Positions 42,746 through 53,728 of a stretch of 64,000 bases of DNA are shown here, piece after piece. This DNA comes from Tieghemiomyces parasiticus. Lineage: Eukaryota > Kickxellomycota > Dimargaritomycetes > Dimargaritales > Dimargaritaceae. The stretch is from assembly GCA_027575765.1 (NCBI GenBank), contig JANBPT010000045.1:30660-94659 (forward strand), given 5' to 3'. The notes under the pieces are model-generated. The model ran no database searches and was not told the origin of the DNA. It was given only the letters and a program-made list of their open reading frames with translations. Each line of letters opens with the position of its first letter. Within the stretch, counting starts at the first letter, position 1. The position numbers and the translations under genes are program-made.

Positions 42746-44000
42746 CACAACCCATAAACCCCATTCTCGTCGCAAAGGTCCCTTCAACTCGAATTATATA
42801 TTAGCAGCCTGTGGTCGATTGAAATGCCTTCTCAATTTTTATCTCATTGAATCATTGATTGATGTTGCATCTCCGCCTCCGCGCACTCTATATCCTAGCT
42901 TGATCCCGGTCAATGATGGCCTACCTATTTGGTAGTCTGCATTATCCAGGCTTCACACTTTTACCCATACCCATTGTCCTCCATTTCTTTACCTACTCTC
43001 CATATATCCTTTTCGATAGGCGTTCAAGCTTCCTGATCTTCGAACATGTCATCATCCCAGGCCCCGCCGCCTCGTATCCTTCTAGGGCCTTCTCTTTTCT
43101 CTACCCTTGCTCTGGCAGCTACCTAGCCTCCCTTCTATTCATGCCTGCGGCCGGTCCCGCCACGGCCTGTCGTCCTGGATTCCTCTAGCCCAGGCTGACC
43201 AGTTACTTGATTGATGTTGGCCATCCTTCAAGTCTAAAAGGCCTAACGGTCGCTATTAAATAAAGGACAGTGAACATCCTACTTAACCATCCCCAACTCC
43301 CGTTTGGAGCCTTAAAGCTTGTTCAGTATTTAGTACGATTTACACCTACCACACCCCTCTTGGGTAGTTTTTCTCTACGATAGTATGGGACCTCTGGCGG
43401 TAGCACGGAAGTTCATACGGCCTAGAAGGCCGGATGCATGGCAATGCATGGGTGCTCAGAGTATCTGACGGACATGGCTGCATTGGTGTTAGCGTTGGTG
43501 TGGCCGATAGTCTTGGACACAGGGTTAGTGTATTTATGGGCACCACAGGATGACTGACAATTCAGATATTGACGGCGGAGGTAACGATCGACACGGAATG
43601 CGATTATTTTAGTTCATCGGCTCGACTACATTGAATAACGTTTAGTTACAGGACTTGATGAAGTTTTTCATGTGGCTCGAACTAACGATGGTCAGCATCC
43701 ATACGGATTTTTTTTTGGGAATATGAACTTCGTGACTTTTTTTAAAAAAATATATAGTTATATGTATTAGGTGGGTGAAGTATAGTACAAGTTTTTTTTA
43801 GGGAGGTCGGAGGTTGGATTCGACCGGTAATCATTATAGTTATAAGTTGTACGACCGCCAATCTCAGACGGGATGGCAGCGCGGGGGAATGTGCAAAAGT
43901 CGTAAAGGAGCCAAGTGGCAGCCCATGGTATCAATTGAAACGTGTAATCCATGGTTTTCAGGGGGGGGAGGTGAGGAAGAGATAGTGGCGATACGCCGCC
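42746..44000. other. Intergenic region with LTR copy A2
   Basis: LTR copy A2 fills 42810-43382. The rest is AT-rich with T-runs near 43708-43800 and shows no gene. Confidence 0.55.
42810..43382 (+). mobile_element. LTR copy A2 (solo LTR)
   Basis: About 573 bp, from TGTGGTCGATTG to CTCTACGATA (the expected CA end has decayed to TA). It carries AATAAA at 43259-43264. It begins 65 bases after the stop of the F-box gene. It lacks the insertion found in A1 and so shows the ancestral site. I see no matching target duplication at its edges. Confidence 0.75.
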
Positions 44001-45239
44001 TTAGGGTTGTTGATAGTGCTGCGTCGGGATGATGATAAACATGTCCTGTGGGTCATCGTGATGGAATGCATCAGAGGCTGGGGATATGGGCACGATTTGG
44101 ACGCCGGATTCACTGTGGTGATAGTAGTGGTGACCCTGACTTGCCAGGGCCCAGGGCTCCGGGTGCAGTGGTAAAGGCCGGGGTCGTGAGGCCGGCAACT
44201 CTGGACTGTCCGGGGAATGACCGTAGACCCGTGGAGGTGAGATTGAAGCGTGTCCGGTCAACGTGGCACATGTGGATGCGGTTCCGGCCTGGGATATGCC
44301 ACGTCGCTTCTCGGCTTCGGATATCCGAGACGATGGGAACGTGCTCTGGGCCGAAGATAGCGGTGGGGAGGGCCCTACGGATTGGCGGAGTCCATCACGT
44401 TGCAAGGACGAATAAAACCGGGTAAGGTAAGCTTGGCGGTGAAAGAGGCTACCCCAGATGGGCGGGCCCATGATACACCAGAAGAAGAGCTGGCAAGCGA
44501 TGAGGTTGGCGATGGATAGGATGGCGCGCCCCACGATCGCGTGGTGGAAACCAGTGATTACAAACAGGGCGTTGAGGGTCACAATGACGGTAGCGCCGAC
44601 GCACGCCGGCAAGATCTGGCGGAACTCATTAAAACTGCTCTTGATGTTGCGCAGGATGAAGCTCTGGATCCAGATACACATAATGAGCACCACGGAGTAG
44701 CCAAAGGCAAAGAACTTGAAGAAGGAATTATGCTTGCACCGCTGCTCCTCGGCATTGTATTCTAGGGTGTACCGGTACGGAAGGGCCGCCGAGATGATAC
44801 AGAGGGCAAGTGGCGGGATGGCCATCAAACATACCGGGAGGTAGAACCGCCAGCCGCGGGCGCCGCATCGCTTGTTGAAGACCCAATTAAGGACATGCAA
44901 CCGGTAGTTGATAATGATGAGGTGGGTCATGATACCCAGGACATGACGCATCCATAAGCCCCACATGAGGCAGAGCCGCAATATGCCGTTGACTTCGCCA
45001 AACAGGCCGCTGACCTGAGAATCGCCCATCCACCAGAATAGGGCACTGAGCAAGGCCAGGCCCATCACAGGTATGTTTTTGGCCTTGAGCGGGGAGTAGT
45101 TGCGATTGGCCAGGATGTAGAGGTAGGCCACCAGGTCTACAGCAAACACCGTAATGCCGATGCCGAGGACCGTGAGGTCGACGGGCTGCGACCGCTCTAG
45201 CGGCCTGGACTCGAAGGTCGGTAATTCTTCGTTGGACAT
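44001..45239 (-). CDS. Seven-transmembrane receptor-like protein
   Basis: A 412-residue single-exon protein with seven hydrophobic segments at about 23-44, 56-73, 85-110, 130-154, 172-195, 208-230 and 239-262. A hydrophilic tail of about 150 residues rich in Ser, Pro and His follows. The short polar N-terminus without signal peptide and the long presumably cytosolic tail fit a fungal GPCR-like receptor. Features of note are LKAKNIPVMGLALLSALFWWMGD after helix 1 and RHVLGIMTHLIIINYR at the end of helix 3. I cannot assign the ligand or receptor class. No RGS domain is visible. The gene has its own upstream region and is not paired with an obvious partner. Confidence 0.7.
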   Translation of the reverse strand: MSNEELPTFESRPLERSQPVDLTVLGIGITVFAVDLVAYLYILANRNYSPLKAKNIPVMGLALLSALFWWMGDSQVSGLFGEVNGILRLCLMWGLWMRHVLGIMTHLIIINYRLHVLNWVFNKRCGARGWRFYLPVCLMAIPPLALCIISAALPYRYTLEYNAEEQRCKHNSFFKFFAFGYSVVLIMCIWIQSFILRNIKSSFNEFRQILPACVGATVIVTLNALFVITGFHHAIVGRAILSIANLIACQLFFWCIMGPPIWGSLFHRQAYLTRFYSSLQRDGLRQSVGPSPPLSSAQSTFPSSRISEAEKRRGISQAGTASTCATLTGHASISPPRVYGHSPDSPELPASRPRPLPLHPEPWALASQGHHYYHHSESGVQIVPISPASDAFHHDDPQDMFIIIPTQHYQQP

Positions 45240-48200
45240 GGTTGGCGGTTAAAAATAAGGAATGAGTAACGGGGTTGAGAGACAATTAAACTGATACAAA
45301 TAATTCAGAGAAGAGCGGGGGGATAGAGGCAGAAACGGGTGGATTTAGTCTCACCATAAGATCTGGAAGAGGCCGTGATTGATAACAACAGACGGCAGAG
45401 AAAGGGCGGGGGGGCGCGGGTCCGTTCGCCACACCGGAAGGCGGTGCCGGATTATTAGACCAGGGTAGAATGGGAAGGGGCAACGAGGCGGACGGTGTAA
45501 CCTCCGGAAAGGCGAGGTTGGCGAGGAAGGTAAGGTTAAGGCGAAACAGCGGTAGGACGGGGTGGGTGGTGGCGGTAACTTGTGAGATGTCTGACCGGCG
45601 TAAGGGATGGAAAAAATGGAGAAAGGTAGAATTGCGGTCAGCAATCTATTTAGGATAGATCATTGTTCAATCGCGATAGAGGTCATTCAATCCTTCACAG
45701 AAAAAAAATCAAGAGAAGTCGAGCCGGGAAGGGGGAGATAAGATGGTGTATAGTGAAGAGGATGGAGATGCGTAATGATCCACGCTATACTGTTGGATGG
45801 AAAGGGCAATTAAAGAGGGAATGTACACGATAAAGCCCGTTGACACGTGGAGGGTTAAAGGGTATGTCAAAAAAAAAACCAATCGGTACATGGAGTTGGT
45901 TATTGAAACTTGGCAGAAAGTTTGGACGCCAATGGCTGCAACTAATTGGGGGCAATCACTCAAGAAAGACTAAAGGGCATTGGATATAAACAATGCCCGC
46001 AAGGTATTGTGATCCTAAAACTCGGGAAATAGACGGAGTTGAATTGGTCAAACGTCCAGGAATAGGTAAGGTCGGCGCTTAAGCAGCAGGAAATATGCTG
46101 ATGCCAAAATATCAATGTTGGAGTGAACGTTGCAGGCGTAAATCAGAACCATGCGGGAATAAAGATATCAGAATTAGAGCGGGTCAGGAATAAAGAGAGC
46201 GGAGTGAAGCGCGGCAATCGGACGGTTATATATTCATTGGGCTACTTAGTATTTCGGCCCAATCGGATCCATTTCCCCTCACCGATATCCCCCCCATAGC
46301 TATCTCCCAGCCCTTACCCGCCGCTGGCCCCCTCAGCTTGATTCTCGGCTACACGACCCTTCTTCTCCTATCAGCACCTACCCTCCCCTTTCCACGCCCG
46401 TTATCCGCCACCAACTTTCCTGTACACCAGTGGCTAAACGAAAGCGACGGGGGGGGGGAAAGGGATGGAGGAGGAAAGAAGAGGCGGTGGGAAGTGTGGG
46501 TTAGTTTGTGTTGCAACCAGGGGGAGGGGTTTCGGAGGAAAATAATGCAACAGGCGATAGCGTTGGGGGTGTACAAGGACAAAAGGTCAAAGTGCCAAAA
46601 AAAAAAAGAAAAGGAAACAAAGCGTTTGGATGGAGGTAAGGGACGGTTGCACCGGATGGAGGTGGGTGGGTATGAAGATGTGGGGAAGAGTCAGTTCCTC
46701 CGTGCGCTTGAACGTGACTTGAGTAACCCGCTCGTCACATCCAATACGGTTAATATCCGGGAGAAAAGACGGACAGGACATGTGTCCTTCCCTGAGATCG
46801 CTATAAATGATGTAGAGATGATGATGGTCCAGCCCCTGACCAGGGTTACCTTGACCTACCAATTTGCCTACTAAATTTCACGAGTGCGTTCTTTGGTCTT
46901 CACTGCCTTGCTGGGACAACAAATCGTGGAGAAATTATTGAGATCGATTCGGAAATCCTTCCTCCCGCGTTAATAGCCTCCGTCCACCCTCGCTTTCCGC
47001 ATATTTTTGGCTCCGAAGTTGTTGGTCTACATCGCGGCCTCCGAAAACGTCTAATACTCGCTGCCATCTTCCTATCAGACTAGACTAGCATGGCATCTCG
47101 TACTGTGGTTGTTATCCACATCAGCTACCGGTACCACAAGCACGTGTTTGAACGCTCACATCTAAAGAGAAGAAAGGTAGCGGCAATAATGGTCTAGTAA
47201 TTCTCACTCCGGACTACCAAGTTTTGGATTGAAGGCCGTGATTGACTGACAGATAAATCGGTAGTAGCTCCGGCCGGTCGGTGGATCGTTGCCTAATTCC
47301 CATCCCACACCGTTCGCCCCATTCAGACCTCGATCTAGTCAAGTGTAGTCGAGAAACTCTACAGAGTGTCTCGTGCTATCGACCAGGGTATATCTGGAAT
47401 TGGCGGTGAATGTCAACCTAAAGGCTACAGTCAGATGATGCGCCGACCCGATGCGCTGGTAACCGTGGGCAACCGATACTGCGTGCCGAGAAACGATCGC
47501 CTCTATAATGATCAAGCTAATCACCAACCAGCTTTACTTGACTGCTAAGCCTTTCCCAACAACCGGGCCTTGGCGGTAAAGTCTCGACGTATAGGATTAT
47601 AGCTTTTAGTGACACTAATTGGCACTGGCGTTGGTGGCGCACCAGCCAAGCGGCGTCGATACGGGTGTGGAGGCAAGTGAGCGGAAGATGGGAGGCGGGG
47701 GGAGAGATAATTGGCTAGTACAAGGAATCAGAATAACCGAATACTTTGCGGTCTCATCCCTGCAGACATCCCTTAGTTTCGGCAGGTTGCTTACCACGCT
47801 GTCTTCCACCTTGGGGTGGCATCGTTGGTGGAAGATGCGGGAATTGTCCTCCAGCACTGGCCTATCTGACCTCCCCTCCTAGCTGTTCTGTAGCTAGATT
47901 GAGCTGCAGGTTACGCAGGTGTGATATTTTCAGCCACCAGTTATGACCAAAGTAGTACTTTGACCAGGGGGGGGGGGATATCGCCAGCACTAAATGGACT
48001 CCTAGTCGCCGTGACAGGAGCTTCTCCGTCGGCCGCTTAGTACAGGGTTCGGTACCGGCACTAAGGAGGGCATGTGGATTGCGAACTGGTTTGCCCGTAA
48101 CGTGACCAAACTTTATCGTTTCAACTCCAAAGGCATCGGAAACTCAATCTAACGAGAAGCAGACGATAGCCTGACCACCACGGCCCCCGTCTAAGGGCCC

Positions 48201-51200
48201 AGAGGAAGTCTGTTTTATTTTCGCAGGGGAATCAGTCTGTTAATGATGCTAGATTTCCAGAAGATGTTGCACATGCATAATCATTATGGGTGCCCTTGGC
48301 TCTAGACTCTAGTAATTATCTACGGTGGAAGCTTTCATGCCTTTTTTTTTCTCCCTCATGGGCCTTCTATGTGCAGCATCAACCATGTGGTGGGAGTTCT
48401 CCCAATCGCGGGTTTCCTACACCGAAACCTTGGTCACATTTTCTTGGGACGTGTGTGAATTTACCAACTCTGGTATAAGCCGATAGAAAGCCACCAAGGG
48501 CCCTGTGCCATGAAGACCGCGGCCAAAGTAAGCAATAGTTCAGGTGATCTATACTATGACTCTCATCTCTATCTGAAACGGTCGCTCTCCAGAGCAACCT
48601 ATCGAATCGGCAGCTGCCATGGTCATTAGCAGCTGATAGTTTAAATGGGGCCACTCGCCAAGCCATGAGAATCCAGGGTGCAATGACAACCGCTCGGTAA
48701 TCAGTAACGTGATTCTCTAACCTTTCAAGTAACATCTAACGAATCCACGGCGCTGATTTATAACGACCCATAAGCACTCCGATTTCACACGGAAAGCAGT
48801 TCACCCGCTCCCCCCCCAAAAAAAAAGAAAATGTGAGAGAAGCGGTGTCGATAGTGGCGGTGAAGGCCGCAGGAGGCTGGGAAGAGGGTGAAGAGGCGGG
48901 AACGATGTGCGGGCGATTATAACTGGTTCAATCAAGGGTTTGGTACGACGGAAGACTTGGACCAGACTGGGATGCGTAAGGAGGCGAAGGGAAAAGAGTT
49001 GGGGATTAAGAGGAAGGCTGGTCGACTTGAAACAACGGTGGGTGTAGCAGGTTACGCAACTGGTTAGTGGTCTCGTGAGCCATGTAATGATAAGTGAGGG
49101 GGGAGAGGAGCTTGATTATCGACATTAAAAGTAGGATATATATCAACTAGGTTCGACAAATGTCGATCTAAAATGTATGACTATGTTGTGTATTTCGAGT
49201 TTAATTAGTACTCGGTACACCGACAGCTTAACAAAGTACCCCTTACAATTACTGCCTGAAGACCCACATACGTGGCATGATGAGCTAGTGTGTCGATAAA
49301 GACTTACACTGTAGATCTATCTATTGCGGCGACGGCGGTTGCAGTGATGGGCGTTTGGATACATAGATACAGAGATTATGGAGTGTCGCCTAATCTCACC
49401 TCTGCCTCGCCGGGCCATTGTGGCGGGTCTATCCAGGCCCTGCATCTCATGACGAAGCTTTGACTCACCTAGTCTAAACGGTATACGACCTGAGGCGGTT
49501 TTCTGTATCACGAGACGACGACGCGTGAGGCAGAGCCGCTCCGCTTACACGGCCTGTTTCGACAATATCGGAGTCAACTGCTCGAGCTTAGGCTAGCTCA
49601 CCTTATCCATTTTGGATAACTGGAAACAGCTACTTACTGTGCAACACTTCCTCTTCGCGCGCTCATCATATTGCTTAGTAGAGGTTAATTACCCAAACGC
49701 AATCGGAAAAAACATAGGACGTGTGAAAAAGCAAGGATACCGACTACCCTGTCTCGCCTGTACCTGCCCCATTCTCCTCTTCTTCTCCCCCCCCTCCACT
49801 CCTTGTCCTTTGATTTGGCTCCGCGCCAGTCGGACCGGTCGGCGGTACACACGGCGTTGTACACAACCCAACCATTGCGGCGGCCACGGTCGATGGTAGA
49901 GGTTGCGGGGGAGGGGGAGGGGGCTATGGAGAGGTTAGTGGTGGTGAAGCGTGCTCAGACCGTACCATGAACAGAGAACGGTGGTTCTCGATTGGATTTT
50001 ACTACTGTTTAGCAGTAACAGAGCGGCATTTTCTCTTTCTCTAAACAGCCTCTCCGTGTTTCGGGCAACTTCTGGTATACGGGGAGACCGCGGCTGTACC
50101 TTGCGTGGTAAACACAGTAGTCCAGCTGTCCACGTTAGCCTTACTACACCACGGTTGCACCGGCCTGGGCATGGCCTAAACCACTCGCACCCTCCCCCGC
50201 AAATCTGTACAGATTTGTGCTCGAGCAGCTCCGCGCATTTGACGTATCCCCTCCCCCTATTGATCCCTGCATATTAAACTATTACCTGGACGCTGTATTT
50301 CGATAAACCAAGGGTGGGAGACGGGCCCTACCTAGCCTTGACCCTGGCTGTACCACCACGTTGGCTGTTTAGCTGACCTACCGCTTGAGAACGTGATGGG
50401 ATGGTTGAAGAGACCGTCGACACTGGGGAAAATCATTCGAGATAGTTGTGAGTGAACAGGCGTGGGGAGGTGGGCAAAGGTGGCGGAACCTAGGTGTAAC
50501 CGCCACAGCCACCCTTCGGCTGGACACTGGCGACAGGCCTCTTACTGTCTGATCAGTAAAATACTGGAGTAACCAAACGGGCGGTTTATTTAGGAGCCAT
50601 CTAAACGTGTTTACAGATTAAGGAAGCCGATAGCAGCGGCTTAGCCTGAAAGGGGGCATACTGATGAAAAAGGTCAAGTGGGGAAACCCCAAGTCAAAAG
50701 TGTTCAGATTCGTAATCATCAATTAGGCGAAGGGTCGTGAACCATACCAAGGGAAGGGTATGACTGGTAGATAGGACCCCGCTCTGCCCTGGCCGTATGA
50801 TGACGACCGTGGCTTGACCGCTACAGACTAGACTGAGACTAAGACGCCCGGATGGACGATGAGCGTCGCTTCCCCCACCACGCAATTCTATGCCTCCAAT
50901 ACCCCACCTCAATATTTCCTGATCCAACAGGGACCACATGATAATCGCGCAAAGCCCATCTCTGACAAGTGGGGTGATGCATGCCCAACCAGGTCCTACT
51001 CATGAAGATAGTGGCTACCCCCAACCAAACTGTCAGGGTGTTTGTCGCCAGAATGCCTGATAGCGGTTTGTTGATGGTGTCTTCCAGCACTTAACAGGCC
51101 TCAGGATCCTTCACTGGTGGATTTTATGGGTGGTGTACATCACAAGCTGCATTCCATTTTTCGTATCCTCCCCCTCCCTTCCAACCTATACTTTTTCTAT

Positions 51201-52617
51201 TTACTTTTACACTCGACATTTTCTCTTTGAGGCGCTTTATTATGAAGGGTCACCAACATCCACAAAACGTTTACATCAACCCTTATCGCGACTAATCCCA
51301 TGGCTAACTAACACCTTCAAAAAATATAAGAGGGTCCGCATTGTGTTTCCTAAAAAGGTTAAAGTCAAGCTCACTAATAAATATTTATATTTCAACAGTT
51401 CCGCAACAGCTACTACAAATGGGCTTAGAACGGTTGCAGGTCTGGCTATCTACAGCCAGGTTCCTAATTGGCGACGCTCTACACTGCAGTCTCAGCTACC
51501 AAGATGATGGCGTTTCAAACTGGCTTCCCTACACCCCTCCCCCTCTCTCTCCCCATACGTGCAGCCATTACATTCCCACTCCCATGCTCAATAAGCGCAC
51601 AGATGGTTATGCCAGAAGACACTCGGCTATCGGGTGCACTCACACTCCCTCTCCCTAAGGGGGTCGTACAATTCCAAGAACCTTTTTCCTAACCGCTTCT
51701 TCCATGACGAAATAATCAAAGCGACAAGTACTTTACTTTGACCAGCACTGCTGCTGTCGGCAGTAGTAGGGATAACACTTGGTTTAAAATGTCAAAAGTT
51801 AGACATTCCTTAGGTGGCCATGGTGGTGGGCGTAAACTTACTGAAGAAAAGAAAACTAGCTGCTAAGCTCAAATTTAGACGGGGGGGGTTGGTGATTTCA
51901 GTGATGACTGTCGTTTTATTGAATAGCGATCAGTAGGTGCTTTATACTGGAACAGTGGCCAGCGTCATTCGTAGTAACTATTTAGCCTAGATCGGGAACG
52001 CTAGGTCGACAGGTTGCAGCGGGGCTGGGTACCAGCAGGAGATAGAGAAACGACTAGGTAGCCATCGGGGACCAGGAATATATGAAATAAAGAAGAAAAG
52101 TCCCTAGAAGGAATAGAAGACGGCATCCGGTTTGGATAATGAAAGTGACGGAAGGGTAGGGCCGCTGTGGGGATAAGACGATGGACCTTGCTTTAATCAG
52201 CAATGATAGGGCGCAGTTACCGAGGCTGGGTGGCAGTGCCTGGGACAGAAAGGCAGCCAGTTGGCATCACTTGGGGTATGGATCAGGGAGGGGGAAGGGT
52301 TTTAGGCTATGACATATATACGATGGGATTTATTTTAGAAGGGACGGGGTTTGAGAGTTGTAAAGGATTAGTAGTATCCACATTTGAAAAATCAAACAAC
52401 TTGGAGAGCGAGGGTCAAAGGGGGGGGGAAGCACGCAAAACATTGATATAAACTACCAAGGAGGACATAAAAGAGCGTGGGGTAGGAAATGGGTTTATAG
52501 CAAACTGGCGAACGATCTCTAGTCGACCAAGGGGCGAGGGGGGCGGAACTGGGGATGACGGCAGGGCAAAGCGGTCGGCCCAACTACACTCTCCATATTG
52601 TGTTGACCCAACTCTAA
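45240..52617. other. Long gene-poor region
   Basis: No gene is supported in these 7.4 kb. Frames such as 46338-46874, 48379-48735 and 51130-51507 have no recognisable domain and unlikely composition. Homopolymer runs include G10 at 46449-46458, G11 at 47967-47977, C8 followed by A9 at 48810-48826, and G9 at 52420-52428. A G-rich stretch at about 49908-49922 has three runs of five G. A diverged LTR copy occupies 51790-52382. Confidence 0.5.
51790..52382 (-). mobile_element. LTR copy A4 (diverged solo LTR)
   Basis: Read on the minus strand this copy starts TGTGGATACT and ends CTTTTGACA, so it keeps TG...CA ends. The internal part (ATTCCTTCTAGGG, GGCTACCTAG, CGCTATTCAATAAAA) aligns with A1 and A2. 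AATAAA is at 51920-51915. It lies downstream of the HP1 gene in the same orientation. Overall similarity is much lower than between A1 and A2, so it is older or belongs to a subfamily. Confidence 0.65.
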
Positions 52618-53728
52618 TCACCCGGATGTCTTGGTGGCCGACGCTACACTCGACGATGGCGAGCCGGGCGCGGCCTCAACAGTTTTGTTGGGATGACGGA
52701 AGCGCAGGTTCTTTTCGTAAAACCGGAGTAGCACGCGGGGGGCCTTCTGATGTATGACGGTATGAAGGTGCTGGGTGATCTCGCCGTTCTTCCAGGCAAG
52801 TACGACCATCATGCCCTCGTCGGTCTGTTCAATGGTGCACACACTCTCCACCTCGTCCTCCCACGACGCCGCGTTCGGGTTCGGGAACTTGTGGCTGCCG
52901 GCGGTGGTAGCGGAAGATTGACGACCCGTGCGGGCAACGTTGGTCTTGGCCGGCCCGCGCCCGTTATCCTCTTCGTCCTCATCCTCATCTTCGTCACCGG
53001 ATACGAACCTTTTGCCCACTAGCGTCGAGGCGGATTTGGACACCCGACGGGGCTCGGCCGTTCGCGAACTGCTGCTGTCTGGGCGGGTCTGGGGTGTGCG
53101 CTTCCGCTTGGCCTCCGCTGGAGACGGCGTAGCGGCGGCCTTCTTCACATCAGCCCAGTATTTATCAAGAATCTCTGTGCAGTTACTGGTGACAGTGGTC
53201 GTGAAATAATGAGAAAGGGAGGGGGAGGACACACATGGCGCGCAGTGAATCGGGCAGTAGAAAGGGGGGGGCAGGATTTAGGGTATATTAGTGGAATTGA
53301 AAGGTAGACTGTCACGCACAAGTAGTCCTGAGGAGATGGGTTATTATACACACGCTCTATGCCCGCGGTTGTTGTATTTTGCGCCCGAAAGCCTTGCGCA
53401 CTTACAGGTTTTTTTCGTCCTCCCACGTATTATCCGCGTCGCCGAAATTCTTCCACTTGATCAGGTACTGCGTCACACCGGCACGCTTGCGGTGGCGAAC
53501 AATTGACTCAACTTCGTACTCCTCCTCTTCTTCATCGTCGTCGTCGTCGTCGTCTTCTTCTTCGCTGGCCTCACCTTTCTTCTCGGCGACCGTGTCGGTT
53601 TCCTTCTGTTCGGTATTTTCGGAGCCAGTCTGTTTTGAACCGGCCGCTTCGGCCTTCGCGCCACTAGTCGTGGTCCTGCTCACAGTGTCGGCCTCCATCT
53701 TTTCGGTGGACATGAGGGTTGGAGACAT
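52618..53728 (-). CDS. HP1-like chromodomain/chromoshadow protein, two exons
   Basis: Heterochromatin protein 1 family, reading H3K9 methylation and dimerising through its chromoshadow domain. Exons 53728-53406 and 53185-52618 join in phase 2 across a 220-base GT-AG intron, giving 296 residues. The N-terminus is acidic, with a run of Asp and Glu from GAC/GAA repeats. The chromodomain follows (EYEVESIVRHRKRAGVTQY, LIKWKNFGDADNTWEDEKNL), with cage residues Tyr, Trp and Phe in place; the intron splits it within NL|N. The hinge is basic and Ser-rich with a second acidic run. The C-terminal chromoshadow domain contains WEDEVESVCTIEQ, ITQHLHTVIHQKAP and LLRFYEKNLRF. Length and order are normal for HP1/Swi6. 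It lies divergent from the acidic protein gene at 57112. Confidence 0.93.

Noticed and set aside
45709..45963. Minus-strand hydrophobic 84-residue frame
   Set aside because: T-rich upstream region of the receptor-like gene; composition follows nucleotide bias and no family is recognised.
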